This document shows, one piece after another, positions 23,054 through 34,432 of a stretch of DNA of 64,000 bases (its first letter is position 1; every line of letters begins with the position of its first letter). The translations under genes were made by a program, and so were the position numbers. The stretch comes from Aedes albopictus. Lineage: Eukaryota; Arthropoda; Insecta; Diptera; Culicidae. The DNA lies in NCBI RefSeq assembly GCF_035046485.1, contig NC_085138.1, positions 331,248,421 through 331,312,420 on the forward strand, in the 5' to 3' direction. Below the pieces are notes generated by a model. It was given only the letters and a program-made list of their open reading frames with translations, made no database searches and was not told where the DNA came from.

Positions 23054-23415
23054 GGCGAAACTGGAAGCATTTTCTTACTTTTTAGTTTTTGATTTTTATT
23101 AAATAACGAAGCAATATTTTCAAAATCGGTTTTCGTACACATGTAAAGTATGGATCAAGGTATCTTCTGAATTTTTTTTTGTGGTGGAAAATGTTTTTTG
23201 TTTTTGCAGAAATCATTTTTGAACAAAATTTTAAGAAAAAAAATGGTTTTTGCAAGAATGGAATACTTTTTCCACCCCAAAAAAAAAATCAGAAGGTTCT
23301 TTGATCCATACTCTACTTGTGTACGAAATCCGATTTTGAAAATATTGCTTCGTTATTTAATAAAAAAAATCAAAAACCAAAAAAATTAGGAAATGCTTCC
23401 AGTTTCGCCTGCGCC
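23054..23415. mobile_element. TTAA-flanked foldback element
   Basis: This 362-bp element lies between TTAA at 23050-23053 and 23416-23419. Its arms of about 140 nt share GGCGAAACTGGAAGCATTT and ATAACGAAGCAATATTTTC in inverted form. The right end has six extra bases (GGCGCA). TTAA duplication is the piggyBac signature, though the terminal GGCG is atypical. A diverged copy lies at 26812-27165. Confidence 0.7.
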
Positions 23416-23429
23416 TTAAACGGTTTAAG

Positions 23430-23660
23430 ACTTTCTTAAGGAGTTCTTGGAGAAATTTCTAAAGGACATTCTAAATCTAAAGGAATTCCTGGAAGATTTT
23501 GTGAAAGAATTTCCGTTTGAATTTCTTTAGGATTTTATGGATATTTTTCAAAGTAAATCTACGAGGAGTTTCCAAAGAAGTCCCTGGAAGAATTTCTTCA
23601 AGTATCATTGGGGGATTTTTTTTCAGAAACCCGTGAAAGATTTTCTAAATAAATCCTAAT
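23430..23660 (+). repeat. degenerate GGAATTCC repeat field
   Basis: Short units such as AAAGGAATTCCTGGAAG continue the 22.1-22.8 kb field on the other side of the inserted TTAA element. Confidence 0.5.
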
Positions 23661-23758
23661 GGTCCATGAAAAAACTGCGAAAAATCAGTGAAAGTTTTTT
23701 TTTTCTACCCTTGGAAGCCGGATTTTTTTCTCAATGTGTTATAGAGTTTTTTCTGCGA

Positions 23759-23950
23759 TTTTCTGTAGTTTTGGAGCTCAACAGCATAAAAATGGAAGAA
23801 TATATAGCAGGATATTTTTTCTGGATATCCTTGGGCTTCCAAACTGTTCTTGAGCTAAGATCCTCAAGTCTCCGGGTGTAACGGTAACGTCTTCCATTAT
23901 ACAAAGTTACGATTTGTAATCTATCATGTCCAGTGAATCTTCTGAAAGTT
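23759..23950 (+). repeat. satellite-like dispersed repeat, copy A
   Basis: Motifs in order are CTGGATATCCT, CCAAACTGTTCTTGAG, TAACGGTAAC and ACGATTTGTAATCTA. Copies occur at 24400-24500 and around the hAT near 59582-59724 and 63031-63345. The monomer is about 150-190 nt. Confidence 0.65.
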
Positions 23951-23958
23951 TAATAGAC

Positions 23959-24102
23959 TATCACGCCGAGGACCTAGGATCGAATCCCACTCCCGACAAA
24001 CTCACAAAATGCGAGTTCTTTCTTCGGAAGGGAAGTAAAACATGGGTCCCGAGATGAACTAGCCTAGGGCTAAAAATCTCGTTAATACAGATAAAAAAAG
24101 TA
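23959..24102 (+). mobile_element. 5'-truncated tRNA-derived SINE (second family) with target duplication
   Basis: It begins within the tRNA-like head, before the B-box GGATCGAATCCCAC, and ends AATCTCGTTAATACAGAT plus an A-run. TAATAGAC is repeated on both sides (23951-23958, 24103-24110). The full-length relative is at 53775-53956. It inserted into satellite copy A. Confidence 0.8.
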
Positions 24103-24110
24103 TAATAGAC

Positions 24111-24399
24111 AGTTTAAGCACCGATGAACCGGCGTGTTTCAAAACTGAAAAAGCTCCCCCCCCCCTTTAAATTTAACAGTCGACAAGCGAAGCGAGCGAA
24201 CGCTTCTGTTAAATCAGCGTAGACGCGAACCTTTTTCTATATGAACACACGGGAGTTCAGGGCAATGCCAGCAAACCAACGAAAACCGTTATAGAGTTGA
24301 TGGTAGTGTTCGGCTATTTTTCATCATGGTGACGGGAACAACAAATTTGAATTTATTTGTTCTAGCTGTCACGTCGGTTCGTCGGTGGTATAAGATCAG
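24111..24399. other. unique sequence with C-run
   Basis: A run of ten C lies at 24156-24165, and CAAGCGAAGCGAGCGAACGC follows near 24182. No gene is recognised. Confidence 0.3.
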
Positions 24400-24510
24400 C
24401 CTGGATATCCTCCTAGGGCATCCAAAATTTTCATGAGTTTAGATCCTAAAGCTTACGGGTGTAATGATAACTTCTTTCATTGTACAAAGCTACGATTTAT
24501 TAAGCGAGAT
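24400..24510 (+). repeat. satellite-like dispersed repeat, copy B
   Basis: It has the same order of motifs as copy A (CTGGATATCCTCCTAGG, GAGTTTAGATCCTAAAG, GGGTGTAATGATAAC) but is shorter. Confidence 0.55.
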
Positions 24511-24680
24511 TTTTTTAATTATCGTACAAATTGGGCCGAAGGGTCAGATTTTCATGAAACTTTTTTCACAGGCAGGGTTTATGATACACGAACAAAAAAA
24601 ATGAGAAAAATTCAGGGTTGCCTATTTTTCCGGAAAACTTAGGTGGAAATTGTTTGTTTTCCCCTGACACAACTTACTTT

Positions 24681-25245
24681 GAAAAATCATAACTCAAGAA
24701 CAAAGCATCGTAGAAACAAAGTTTTTTTTATGAAAATGAAAGCAAATTTTCGCAGAAATCCAAGAAAATATAATCTGATAAAAGTTTTCCACAGTTGAGA
24801 TATTTCGTAAAGAAAAGCCGAAAAACTATGCCCGAACTTGTGGAAAATGTTCAAAAAAATATTTTAAGAAGGTTACTTCATAAGCCTTAATTGCTGAAAG
24901 TTTTTGGAAAGCACTTTTTTTTTCGTTTTTGAGTTTGGCCATAACTGTTGTTGAAAAATGTACAAATGTACCATAAAAGTCTTTTTTTTTTTGAAAAATC
25001 ATAACTCAAGAACGAAGCATCGTAGAAACAAAGTTTTTTTTAATGAAAATGAAAGCAAATTTTCTCAGGAATTCAAAAAAATATGAACTGAAAAAAAGTT
25101 TCCCACAAAATGTTTCACCATTGAGAAAATTTCTAAAGAAAAGCCAGAAAAAACATTGCCCTAATTCACGGAAAGTTAAAAAAAAAATTTGAGAAGGTGA
25201 TTTCATAAGCTTTGATCGCTGAAATTTTTGAAATGCACTTTATTT
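24681..25245 (+). repeat. two tandem units with 312-nt period
   Basis: GAAAAATCATAACTCAAGAA begins both units (24681 and 24993). Both continue through CATCGTAGAAACAAAG, AAAATGAAAGCAAATTTT and GCACTTT in the same order. The units are diverged. Confidence 0.7.
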
Positions 25246-25250
25246 TCTTT

Positions 25251-26811
25251 CCTGAGTTATGACCAATTTGGTGAAAAATTACCACCATGTAATGACCATG
25301 TTATCATACAACATGCTCTGCCCATCGTATCCTTCCAGCTTTTGCCACCTTCCGGATGCTAGGTTCGTCGTAGAGTACAGCGAGCTCGTGATTCATTCTT
25401 TATCACCACACACCGTACTCCTGCACTCCGCCAAAAATGATCCTAAGCACCCCATACTCGAATGCTTAGAGTGCTTGCATATGTCCTTCTCGAATGAATA
25501 TTTAAAAATAATAGTTTCATAAAAGTTTGTTCAACCTTGAATATTTCAAAGTAACAGAACAATGCCTACTAGTCTTTGAAGAATATTAGTAAATATGATT
25601 CATCATATATAATTATTAAATATAGCTGGCTAGCATTGCAAGTGTATATATATTGTGTACTCCATGAAAGATTGGATGACCTAAGTTATCACAAAACTAT
25701 CATGGATTGACCCTTGAGATTTAAGAGGGTCATGGTTCCTATTTAGTTGTGAAACGTTACTATCTAAACCGAAATCACCAGTGATTGTTTTTATCAACCT
25801 AGTTCCATAACAGTAAGGAAGACCTATTATACCCAAAAAATATACAACTACGCTTATTGTTCCTGGAACTACTTTGGTAAATAAGTTGATTTTATCATAC
25901 TGCTTAACGTAGTGGCAAAAGCTATAATCACAAGTGTAGACATGAAACTATGGTATCCGGAGTAGTTTGGTTGATCTGGAATATCTCAAAAGTATCTTGG
26001 AATTATTCATGAAAATGCCAGGGTTATTACAGATTACAATTGGATATGTAATGTTGCAGATCATTGTGAGAATAACGACTGCTACTGTCAAAAGACAAAC
26101 TTTAGTAAAGTTTGGACGATCTTAAATGTTCCAAAGGTTCATAATAATATCTAGTAGACTTCAGGTAAAGAATAATAATATCAAGAATGCTAACTATGCT
26201 AACCCTCAAAGGGGACACTACCGCAGCGCTATCACGGATGAAGGTTGAAACTTTATGCGGTAGTGTATGTTTCTGATTGTATATGTATACCAACACATAC
26301 ACACACTGATTCAGATAGCTTCCATCTTGATACGCATAAAGAGCACCACTTGTGTTGTCGCTTGACGTTTACATTGAATAAGACAAGAGAGGGCATTCCT
26401 TCAACCACGATTGATTATGCAACGTTAGTCAGTATATCAGATATGGCTGCTGTGCGAGTGTAGACCTGAAGTTCTGAATTCCAAGGTAGTTTGGCTGTCC
26501 CGGAATATCCCTATAGTGTCTACAAATGGCATTATATATTTCAAGAGTTTCACGGATCCCAGTTGATTATAGAATGCTTTTATTTATGTAATAAAACACA
26601 CATAATTATTCTTGTAGATTTAAAGGACTTCACTATAGAACGCCTATAACATCTCAGAATATAAAACATCAATTGATATTCTTGACGAAGGTTGAATGAA
26701 TATCTATAAACGTAACCCATATCCAAATTAAGCTTTAAGAGCAACTGGTATGTCAATTACTTCGTTCCTCCAAACTTCATGATGTTCAGGATGTTCTAGA
26801 ATGTCAATTAA
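25251..26811. other. AT-rich intronic sequence with weak long-range repeats
   Basis: No gene is seen. Stretches near 25930-26010 and 26450-26530 both read like GTGTAGAC, TGAA, GTAGTTTGG and GGAATATC in that order, suggesting diverged copies about 520 nt apart. Confidence 0.35.
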
Positions 26812-27165
26812 GGCGAAACTGGACGCATTTCCTCATTTTCTTAGTTTTTGTTTTTTTTATTACATAACGAAGCAATATTTTCAAAATCGGTTTTCATATA
26901 CAGTTGGAGGAAGGCTCGAGCTATCTCCAGGATTTGTTTCAGGTGTAAATCTTTTACCAATTTTTCAAAAAACATATTTTTATGAAATTTTACTCAGAAA
27001 TGGTTTCTTTAAAACTGAAAAACGTTTTCCACCTAAATAAATCAGGAGATACCTTGATCCTTTCTCTATCTGTGTACGAAAACGGATTTTGAAAATATTT
27101 CTTCGTTATTGAATAAAAAATCAAAAACTAAAAAGTGATGGAAGCATTTCCTTGAGTCTCAAACA
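26812..27165. mobile_element. diverged copy of the TTAA foldback
   Basis: The left end GGCGAAACTGGACGCATTTC follows TTAA at 26808-26811. The arm motif ATAACGAAGCAATATTTTC appears, and its inverted match GAAAATATTTCTTCGTTAT lies near 27095. The right end has decayed and its TTAA is lost. Confidence 0.6.
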
Positions 27166-27299
27166 CAAATATCCCCCGTTTTTTCTTAACAGAAGACTCA
27201 ATTTGCAACAACTTTGCCGCTGACAGTGTTCTGTTTTATTAAATGTGTGAATTTATACAGCAATTTCTATGTTGGGGTCATATATGACCCCTCCGACTC

Positions 27300-27495
27300 C
27301 AAAGGGTAAAAGTAATCCTTGGAGAAATTTGTAATGAAATCTCTGGAGGAAAATCTGGGGATATTTCCGAAGAAATCTTTAGTCGAATAAAAGGCATGAA
27401 AATTCCCGAGTGGATCTTACATTGCTTTTTTTTTTAAGAGTACCTGCAGGATTTTCTAAAGCAATCCCAGGAAGATTTTCTGACAAGAATTTAGA
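27300..27495 (+). repeat. degenerate GGAATTCC repeat, left of piggyBac-like insert
   Basis: Units such as CCTTGGAGAAATTTGTAATG are seen, and the field continues after 28102. Confidence 0.4.
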
Positions 27496-27499
27496 TTAA

Positions 27500-28098
27500 C
27501 CCTCTAATACCCAATCCCGCCTTTAGACGGGGTATAGTTTGAGCATTTTTGTAATTTTTGTTTCGTGGAAAATCAATTTTTATATATTTTTGGCTGATAT
27601 GTAGAACTGTTCTGTATATCTCAAAATCATTTTTGGTGTATTTTAAAGCGTATTTACATTTAAAAAAAACCATTGAAAAATTGATGTTTCAGTCACCTTT
27701 TAGAAATCATTATTTATTTTGTATTGAATCGCTACAATTAACATATTTTAAATATTTCCCAAATCATTCTATCCTTGTTAATAGTTTAAGGGAATCGAAT
27801 ACACTCTAAAATTATTTTCCTTAAAATTACACGGAAAATAAAATTTTCTGTGAAAAAAATTTAAAATAATAATATTCCAACAATAATCATAAAATCTCAA
27901 AAAATCCGTTCCCCAAATTGGCTTCCATGAAAAATATAAAAGTGTGGGGATGTTCAAAAATAAAAATTAGAAAAATCAAAAACTGAAATTCACGAAATCG
28001 AGAATTAAAAAGAATCATCTTCCAAAACATGTTTAAATCGATTTTAGATGACGAAAAATGATATTTAGATCAAAATCAAAAATTTGGGTATTAGAGGG
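27500..28098. mobile_element. piggyBac-like non-autonomous element (599 bp)
   Basis: The ends are CCCTCTAATACCCAA and its exact reverse complement TTGGGTATTAGAGGG, flanked by TTAA at 27496-27499 and 28099-28102. CCC..GGG termini and TTAA duplication are the piggyBac signature. The interior is AT-rich without coding potential. Confidence 0.85.
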
Positions 28099-28102
28099 TT
28101 AA

Positions 28103-28290
28103 AAAAAAATCCCCGAAGAAATTTCTAAAGCAATTCTGGAAAAGGTTTTGGAATTAATCGTTTGAGAGAATGCCATAAGGAATTTTTGAAGGATTTTTCG
28201 GAAAATAAAATCTAGAAACGTCCCGAAAAAATAGGGTATATCTCTGGAGGATTTTCTAATCAAATCCCTGGAGGAATTTCTGCAGAAACT
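28103..28290 (+). repeat. degenerate GGAATTCC repeat, right of piggyBac-like insert
   Basis: It continues the units of 27300-27495, interrupted by the TTAA element. Confidence 0.45.
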
Positions 28291-31189
28291 CAAACACAGC
28301 TACGACCCCACGGATAATTTTGCGATCAAGTTCCAAAACACAGGTAGCTCTCGTCCTCTCGCTTCATATAAGATAGAAATCTACTTCGTCTTATGCGCTA
28401 ATTCCCGTCATATCAGACGGAAAATAGCCCATAATTATAGATATTCCAGATTACCTTTGCTAATGGCTCATCATATGGAACAAAAAGCAGCCTCTATAGT
28501 ACTGGAAATCGAAGGATAACGCGAAATTTCACGTGTATTGTGTACGACGAAGGCAACCACACCAAAGCAGCAGCTAGCCCAATTGTTCTTTATCACCGTT
28601 CAATTTTCATTTCGCTAGATTCACTTGTTGAACCAACCTTCAATTCACACCCCGCACTTAAAAGTTGGATTTCACTGCAGCAGTATGCAGCAAAATCTTT
28701 TCAATTGTTGTTTTCATCTAGGGAGGATGCAAGCAAATGTGTGCGTGGATTTTCTGTACGAAACATCGTATTTCACAGCCGCAGAGAAAAAAATCTGTTC
28801 ATTGCACTGTGATGGAGTATCATAATCTGTTGTGCAAAAATACTAACTGTAATTTTAATCGTTATTCTAAAGCTACACCCTTGTGGATTCAAAGCTTTCA
28901 GCACAATAGTACTTTGAACACCTGATTTGATTAGGATTGCGAAGAATTTGAACGACTTTTCAAATAAACACCTACGATCAAAACATAAATTTTAACCATC
29001 CTATGCACCATAGTGTCACATATAAGGTTTGCTGGGAATTAAATTCAGGTTGTGCCCGAAATAGACGTGGACTATATGGAAACAGAATTCGAGGGACAAT
29101 TATTCAATGTTATTTTTTTCGAGGAAATTATAGTTCTTTCCCAATTATTTACATGATTATAGGAGCAAAACTATAAATTTGTAATCAGTACCAAATTGGC
29201 CAACACACATAAGGTGAGGTGCAAGAATAAGCTCGATCATTATTGGTCGGGGCTTAGTTAGACGGGAATGAGATAAAAAAAAACCTACGTTGAATTCGTT
29301 ACCACGAAATGAATGACTCGACATGTTCTACACACAAGTAAACAGGTTCTACGGTTCATTTTCCTAGCACCCGCAGCCAAGTAGAAAGTAAATAATTGTT
29401 GCGCACTCGGCCGGAAGATTGGGCGCACCAAACCTTCACACATGATGTTTTGGGCAAAGCATATGAACCTGTTCGTATGAGGATTCGATTCAAGCGTCAT
29501 CGCTGCCTAAATCAATCCGGTTTCCATTTCGCGGTCGGTTTGGTATGGTAAGTGCTGCTGGATTTCCACGTTGTAATGCTAAAGAACTATTAGTTTGGTC
29601 AACGTGCGGGCAAGGACTGAACCAATGAACGTAGTAACAGTGTGAGATGAAATTTGAAATGTTTTCTGTGCAGTGACTTTTCATAAACATGGCCCCAGTT
29701 CAGTAGCGATAATGACCAGGTTGAAACGGATCTCTCATGGCAAAATTAGTGATCAATTAACTTCATTAATTATCTCAAGGAATCTACCTTTTTCAAACAA
29801 CATTTGCAATATTTAATTGCCCCCAGCTTGCCCTAACAAGGCACATATTGTTGATTGACTATTGGAGTGCTTGCTCTCAACACCTGTCCAGCTGCGTGAT
29901 TTGACAGCAATTGGCAGTGAAAGCAGCTATCGATCGTCTCACAGCTTGCCGATTCCAACCTCAGCGAAGGCCCGCTTATCCAGCTCCAAGTGTTTTCTCC
30001 CGACAATTTTAATTGACTTGCATCAACATCGATTTTTCATCTCCTTAAACACGATAACCCGTCGTTGTTGTCGTCGTCGGCGTCGTCTTCGGTTGCGGAT
30101 GGAAACTTAGGCTGTCAAAGTCAGGCATCCCATCAAAGAGTATCTGATTACAGCTATCGAACACCACCGGTTCATAAGCCATCATCTTCAGGCCGCACTC
30201 CAACGAGCACAACAACCGAGCTATGAGCAGAGACATCATCGGCTGTCATCGCCGAGTAGTTTGCAATGTTTGCCATTTCATGGTGGTTCACCCTTGTGGG
30301 TTACTCTTCAACAAGTTCCATAAAGTCAAACCTTTCGCACACAGATGATATAGCCATGCGATGATGTTGGCACATGGAGACCCATCAACGAGCTTCACGA
30401 ACGCTTATTGCAACGCGTTTCGCAGATAGCAGTCTATGTGTGTATGCTCAATTTAGATGCCATCAGTTGGCGAAAGAAAAAAGAGAAATATCATTGCCTG
30501 CCAGTGGAGTTCAATCTGGTAAGGCGCCGAAAGAGCAACTTATGATCAACAACGACCATCACCGCTGCCTGCTTTCCACCCGCCCGCCCTCGGGTATACC
30601 GTAGTCATCATAGTCGGATGTGTGACAGCTGTTGTGCACTTCGTCGCACTTTTCATTTCAACCATAGATATGGGTACTGGGTAGGTACGGAGGTACCTAC
30701 TCGACTCGTTAGCCAGGGAGCATGCGGTTAACCAGATTCTCAGGCTCACGCGATGATGTCAGTCAGTTTTGCACGCGATGATAGGAGAACAACACTCGGT
30801 CGAATGGGTTGATGCTAAGTTTTTCCCTCCCCGTCTGGAAATGTGACTTAAGAGCAGTAGAGCAGAGACATACCTCTACATATTTGCAAGTGAAAACAAT
30901 TTTTATGCAAAGCACATCGGTTGGGTGAGTGCGAGTTCCGAGAGGGTGGCATTTGCATGGAATAACGTTTTCACTATTGGGGTGTGTGAACAGAATGCCG
31001 TCAGATGGAATGATTGAGAAAAGAAAAACGTTATGCATTTGTTTACACCAGAGTGAAGTCGAAAGTAAATTAAACTTGGTGATTCAACTGCAGATGTTTC
31101 GACATGTTTCGCATCATCCACTTTTTGTCCTTGTTCCAGAAAAAAAAAACATTATGGTAATGATCCTAGATGTCTGCCTAGCTTGTTCT
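28291..31189. other. unique intronic sequence
   Basis: No transposon family of this window is recognised over about 2.9 kb. GTCGTC-type trinucleotide repeats lie at about 30060-30090. Short ORFs overlap on both strands and are not called. The GC-richer 29.85-30.75 kb part is the best candidate for cis-regulatory sequence here. Confidence 0.35.
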
Positions 31190-31820
31190 GTCGGGGATTC
31201 TTCGGGAATTCGGTAAGAGATCCCTTCAGAAACTTCTTCCAAAATTCTGTCAGAGATTTCTTTCGGCAATTCCATGCGAGATTCCTCCCAGAGTTTCTTC
31301 TGAGATTTCTTCAGGAATTCCTTATGAGATCCTTCCAGAAATACTACGAGAACTTCTGTCAGTATTCCTCCAAAAAACTTCTTCGGGATTTTTCATGGAA
31401 CTCCTTCCGGGATTCTTTCAGGAACTTCTTCTACAGTAATTCCACCGGTAACTTCTTCTGGGATTTGTCCAGAAACTTTTTCCACGATTCCTTCGGGAGC
31501 TCCATCAGGGATTTCTCCGGGATTTTTTTTTCTAGACTTCTGACAGGAATTGCTTCTAGAATTTCTTCAGGAACTCCTTCGTGGATTTCTTCGGAATCTT
31601 CTTTCGGGATCCCCTTTGAAACTTTTTCTGGGATTCCTCTTGTAATTTATTCCGGAAAGTTCTTCTGATATTCTTCCAGAAACTGCTTCCAGGATTTCTT
31701 CAGGAGCTCTACCAGGATTCATCCAAGAACCCTTTTCTGTTTTCCTCCAAGAGTTCCGTTTGGAATTCTTGCAAATCCTTCTGGAATGCCTCTGAAAGTT
31801 AATTCTGGAATTCCTTTAGA
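31190..31820 (-). repeat. GGAATTCC repeat field, CCTTCAG orientation
   Basis: Units such as TTCTTCAGGAATTCCTT and CTTCCGGGATTC occur. The 161-codon ORF across 31183-31668 (RNFFQNSVRDFF-like) is a repeat artefact. Confidence 0.65.
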
Positions 31821-31881
31821 TTGATTGATTGATTGATTTGTCTTTATTAAAGAGACTTTCAGCCCTTGGCTGGTTCGTCTC
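31821..31881 (-). mobile_element. 3'-end fragment of a non-LTR retrotransposon with TTGA tail
   Basis: On the minus strand, AGAGACGAACCAGCCAAGGG and AAAGTCTCTTTAATAAAG end in an (ATCA)n tail. TTCCTTYAGA is repeated at 31811-31820 and 31882-31891, consistent with target-primed insertion. Relatives are at 56216-56260 and 57989-58034. Confidence 0.75.
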
Positions 31882-31891
31882 TTCCTTCAGA

Positions 31892-32155
31892 TGTTTCTAA
31901 TGGACAGGAGTTTAAAAGGGATTATTTTGTGAAATTCCAGCTGCAGTTTTTTGTTTATCGAATTCCTCATAAAAACAACTGTAGCTTAGTGTGACCTTCG
32001 TGGTTAACTTCCCAAACATTAAATTCTAACATTCAATACTATTGTTCTCATTTTCTACAGTTCCTACAGGAGTTCCTTTATGGAATACTCAAGCAAGTTC
32101 CTTCTGGTTTTCCTCAGAAGCTGTTAGGAGAATCTCGGATGGAATTCCTGAAGAC
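31892..32155. other. unique sequence and a short GGAATTCC remnant
   Basis: 31905-32045 is unrecognised. 32060-32155 holds a few CCTTCTGG and GGAATTCCTGAAG units. Confidence 0.35.
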
Positions 32156-32310
32156 CCAGACAACCAGTAATCGTATAACATGTTGCATAAGATGATAAGA
32201 TGATAATGTGGAGGCCATATGCGTGCATGCCTCCATTTAGGCGCATTTAAATTGTACGCATATTGCCTCCGCTTTAACATCTTATGCAACATCTTATACT
32301 ATCACTGGGG
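32156..32310. mobile_element. foldback MITE with CCAGACAACCAG end
   Basis: The left arm, with ATGTTGCATAAGATGATAAG, and the right arm, with its reverse complement near 32278-32302, bracket an inner palindrome, GGAGGCCATATGCGTGCATG and TATTGCCTCC. The element is about 155 bp with no coding capacity. Confidence 0.65.
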
Positions 32311-32780
32311 AATCCCCGGAACTCCAAGAGAAATCCAAGAAGCAGTGAATCAAAGTTCAACCATCACGCAACAATAATGACAATGTCGCAATCTGTATTT
32401 GTTGCGACAATCCACCCAATGCGACATAAGTTTGTTCCAACTTGAAAATAATAGGATAAATATCGTACACCACGGGGTTAGAGATTTTTGAGTCTTGCGA
32501 TTCTCGAACGGTAACTTCGAGTCGGTAAACACTGCAACTCTGGTGAAGCTCTATCATCAAACAGTTTCGACTTTGGGTTTGTAATTATTGATTATTCACG
32601 AGTTGAAAAGTACGCAACAAATTTAGCTTCCGTTTTGTCTGCAACAACAATTTTCGAGATCATGTCATTATCTGTTACCAGTAGGGATAAAAAGTAATCG
32701 TCAAGCCTTCTTTGTTGCTTGGTTTGTGCCTCTTTTGTCTGACAATTCTCTTCACTGCCCAGAAGAAATAAATACCTTGT
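32311..32780. other. unique intronic sequence
   Basis: No gene or repeat is recognised. Confidence 0.3.
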
Positions 32781-33290
32781 AGTCCCAAAAGGAATCGCAG
32801 AAGGAATCCAAGAAGGAGTTCCTGAGATGAAACCCATTCCTCAGAAGAAACTCCTAAAAGGACCTTAGAATGAACTTCAGAAGAATCTCAGATGTAGCTC
32901 CCTGAGGAATCACAGGAGGAAATCCTAGAGGGATCCTAGAAAAAAAATTGGAGAAACCTCGGAAGGATTTTCTGGCCTTATCTCAGGAAATATTGCTGGG
33001 CTAATCTTGGACGGAGCAATTTATCCCTCTTGGAGTAATCTCGAAATTAGAGGACCTAGAGAAGATTTGGAAAAAAAAATCAAAAAAATCCAGGAACTCC
33101 ACAGAAGGTATTCCTTAAAAACTCTGGATGAATCGCATTAGTGTTTCCTGGAGGGATCCTGGTGAAAGATTTTAAAGGAGTCCCAGACGGAATCTTTTTT
33201 AAAAAAAACTTTTCAAAAAAAAAAAAAATTACCGTATTTTTTTTTTTTTTTTGAGAAATCTTGGCAGATTCCACCACACATTCTCCTGAT
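32781..33290 (+). repeat. degenerate GGAATTCC repeat and A/T runs
   Basis: Units such as CAGAAGGAATCCAAGAAGG occur. An A-run followed by a T-run at about 33218-33253 can pair as a hairpin. Confidence 0.5.
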
Positions 33291-33625
33291 GGTTTCATAG
33301 AAAATTATCTGCGCGATCGCATTTTTTTTCTGTGGCATGTTTGAGGCATACGTTCTTGGAAACTTTGAATAGAATTGTTTTAAAATTATCTATTTTTAAA
33401 TGTCCCCAACAATATCTCCAAAAAGAATTGTTTATTCCACGCAGTGACTGATTAATTATTCTGAAATTATTCAGTCGTGTTCAAAACTGGAAATTTATGA
33501 GCTTCTACACATCGGTATGATCATGAATTTCTTACCACCGCTAATACATAGATATCTAAAGATGAGTGCAGATTTTCCAGTTTTTAGAACAAGCTAGTCT
33601 TGCATTGTTTCTAATGTATTGACGC
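33291..33625. other. unique intronic sequence
   Basis: No gene or repeat is recognised. Confidence 0.3.
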
Positions 33626-33629
33626 TTCT

Positions 33630-33850
33630 TGGACAATGTCCTTTAATCCCCATATAACTACAGCTGTAAAGGCATGGGTATTCAGCATGATCATGCTGAG
33701 GGTGACGGGTTTGATTTCCGATCGGCCTAGGAACCTTTCGTAATGGAAATTTCCTTGACTTTCTTGGACATAGAGTATCTCTGTGCCTGCCACACAATAT
33801 ACACCTGCAAAATGGTCATTGGTAGAGCAAGCTCTCAGCTTTCTGGCAGA
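33630..33850 (+). mobile_element. tRNA-derived SINE, third family, 3'-truncated
   Basis: The tRNA-like part ends in the B-box GGGTTTGATTTCCGATC near 33708. The body reads AATGGAAATTTCCTTGAC, GGACATAGAGTATCTCTG and AAAATGGTCATTGG, a common Aedes SINE pattern by recognition. It stops after AGCTCTCAGC near 33840. Confidence 0.65.
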
Positions 33851-34027
33851 GACGGAGGAGTGCGTCGATTCCTAGTGCGCACTGCATCAGGGATATTCAG
33901 ACAACCTGGGATTGAGGTAGCTCTACAAGACATCGTGAAGAGCAATAAACCTGAAGATGTTCAACATGGTGGCTCCAGAGAGGATCCCGTAATTCATTCA
34001 GGTTTACTGACGGACAGATACGGATGC

Positions 34028-34288
34028 ACACCGCACTGTCGTAATTCTGCAGAGTGACGTAAGCGCCATTCAAAATGTCGATATTTTTTGGTATATTATA
34101 TATAATATCTGGTGTAAAAATAACTCTGTGGTATGCCTACTGTATTAGAATGCAAGATCTAGTCGTAATCTATCATCTATGGAAAGACAATTAGAGAATG
34201 GGTAAAAGTTTTATGCATAATAACCAAAAAATGGGCCAAAACTATCAATGTCGCTTACGTCACTTTGCAGAATTACGGCAGCGCAGTG
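34028..34288. repeat. inverted repeat with 43-nt arms
   Basis: 34028-34070 (with GTAATTCTGCAGAGTGACG) pairs with 34246-34288. The arms differ at a few positions and the loop is about 175 nt. It is probably a MITE fragment. Confidence 0.65.
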
Positions 34289-34432
34289 TTATTGTTGCTG
34301 ATGAGGCCACTCACTCGTGTTCCATCAGCGAACGATGCCACCTACACCTGCACAATACAATACTTGATATGAGAAAAATGTTGTGTAAAAATGTCTCAGT
34401 TCCCAGAACAGAGGAGCATAACATCTAATAAT

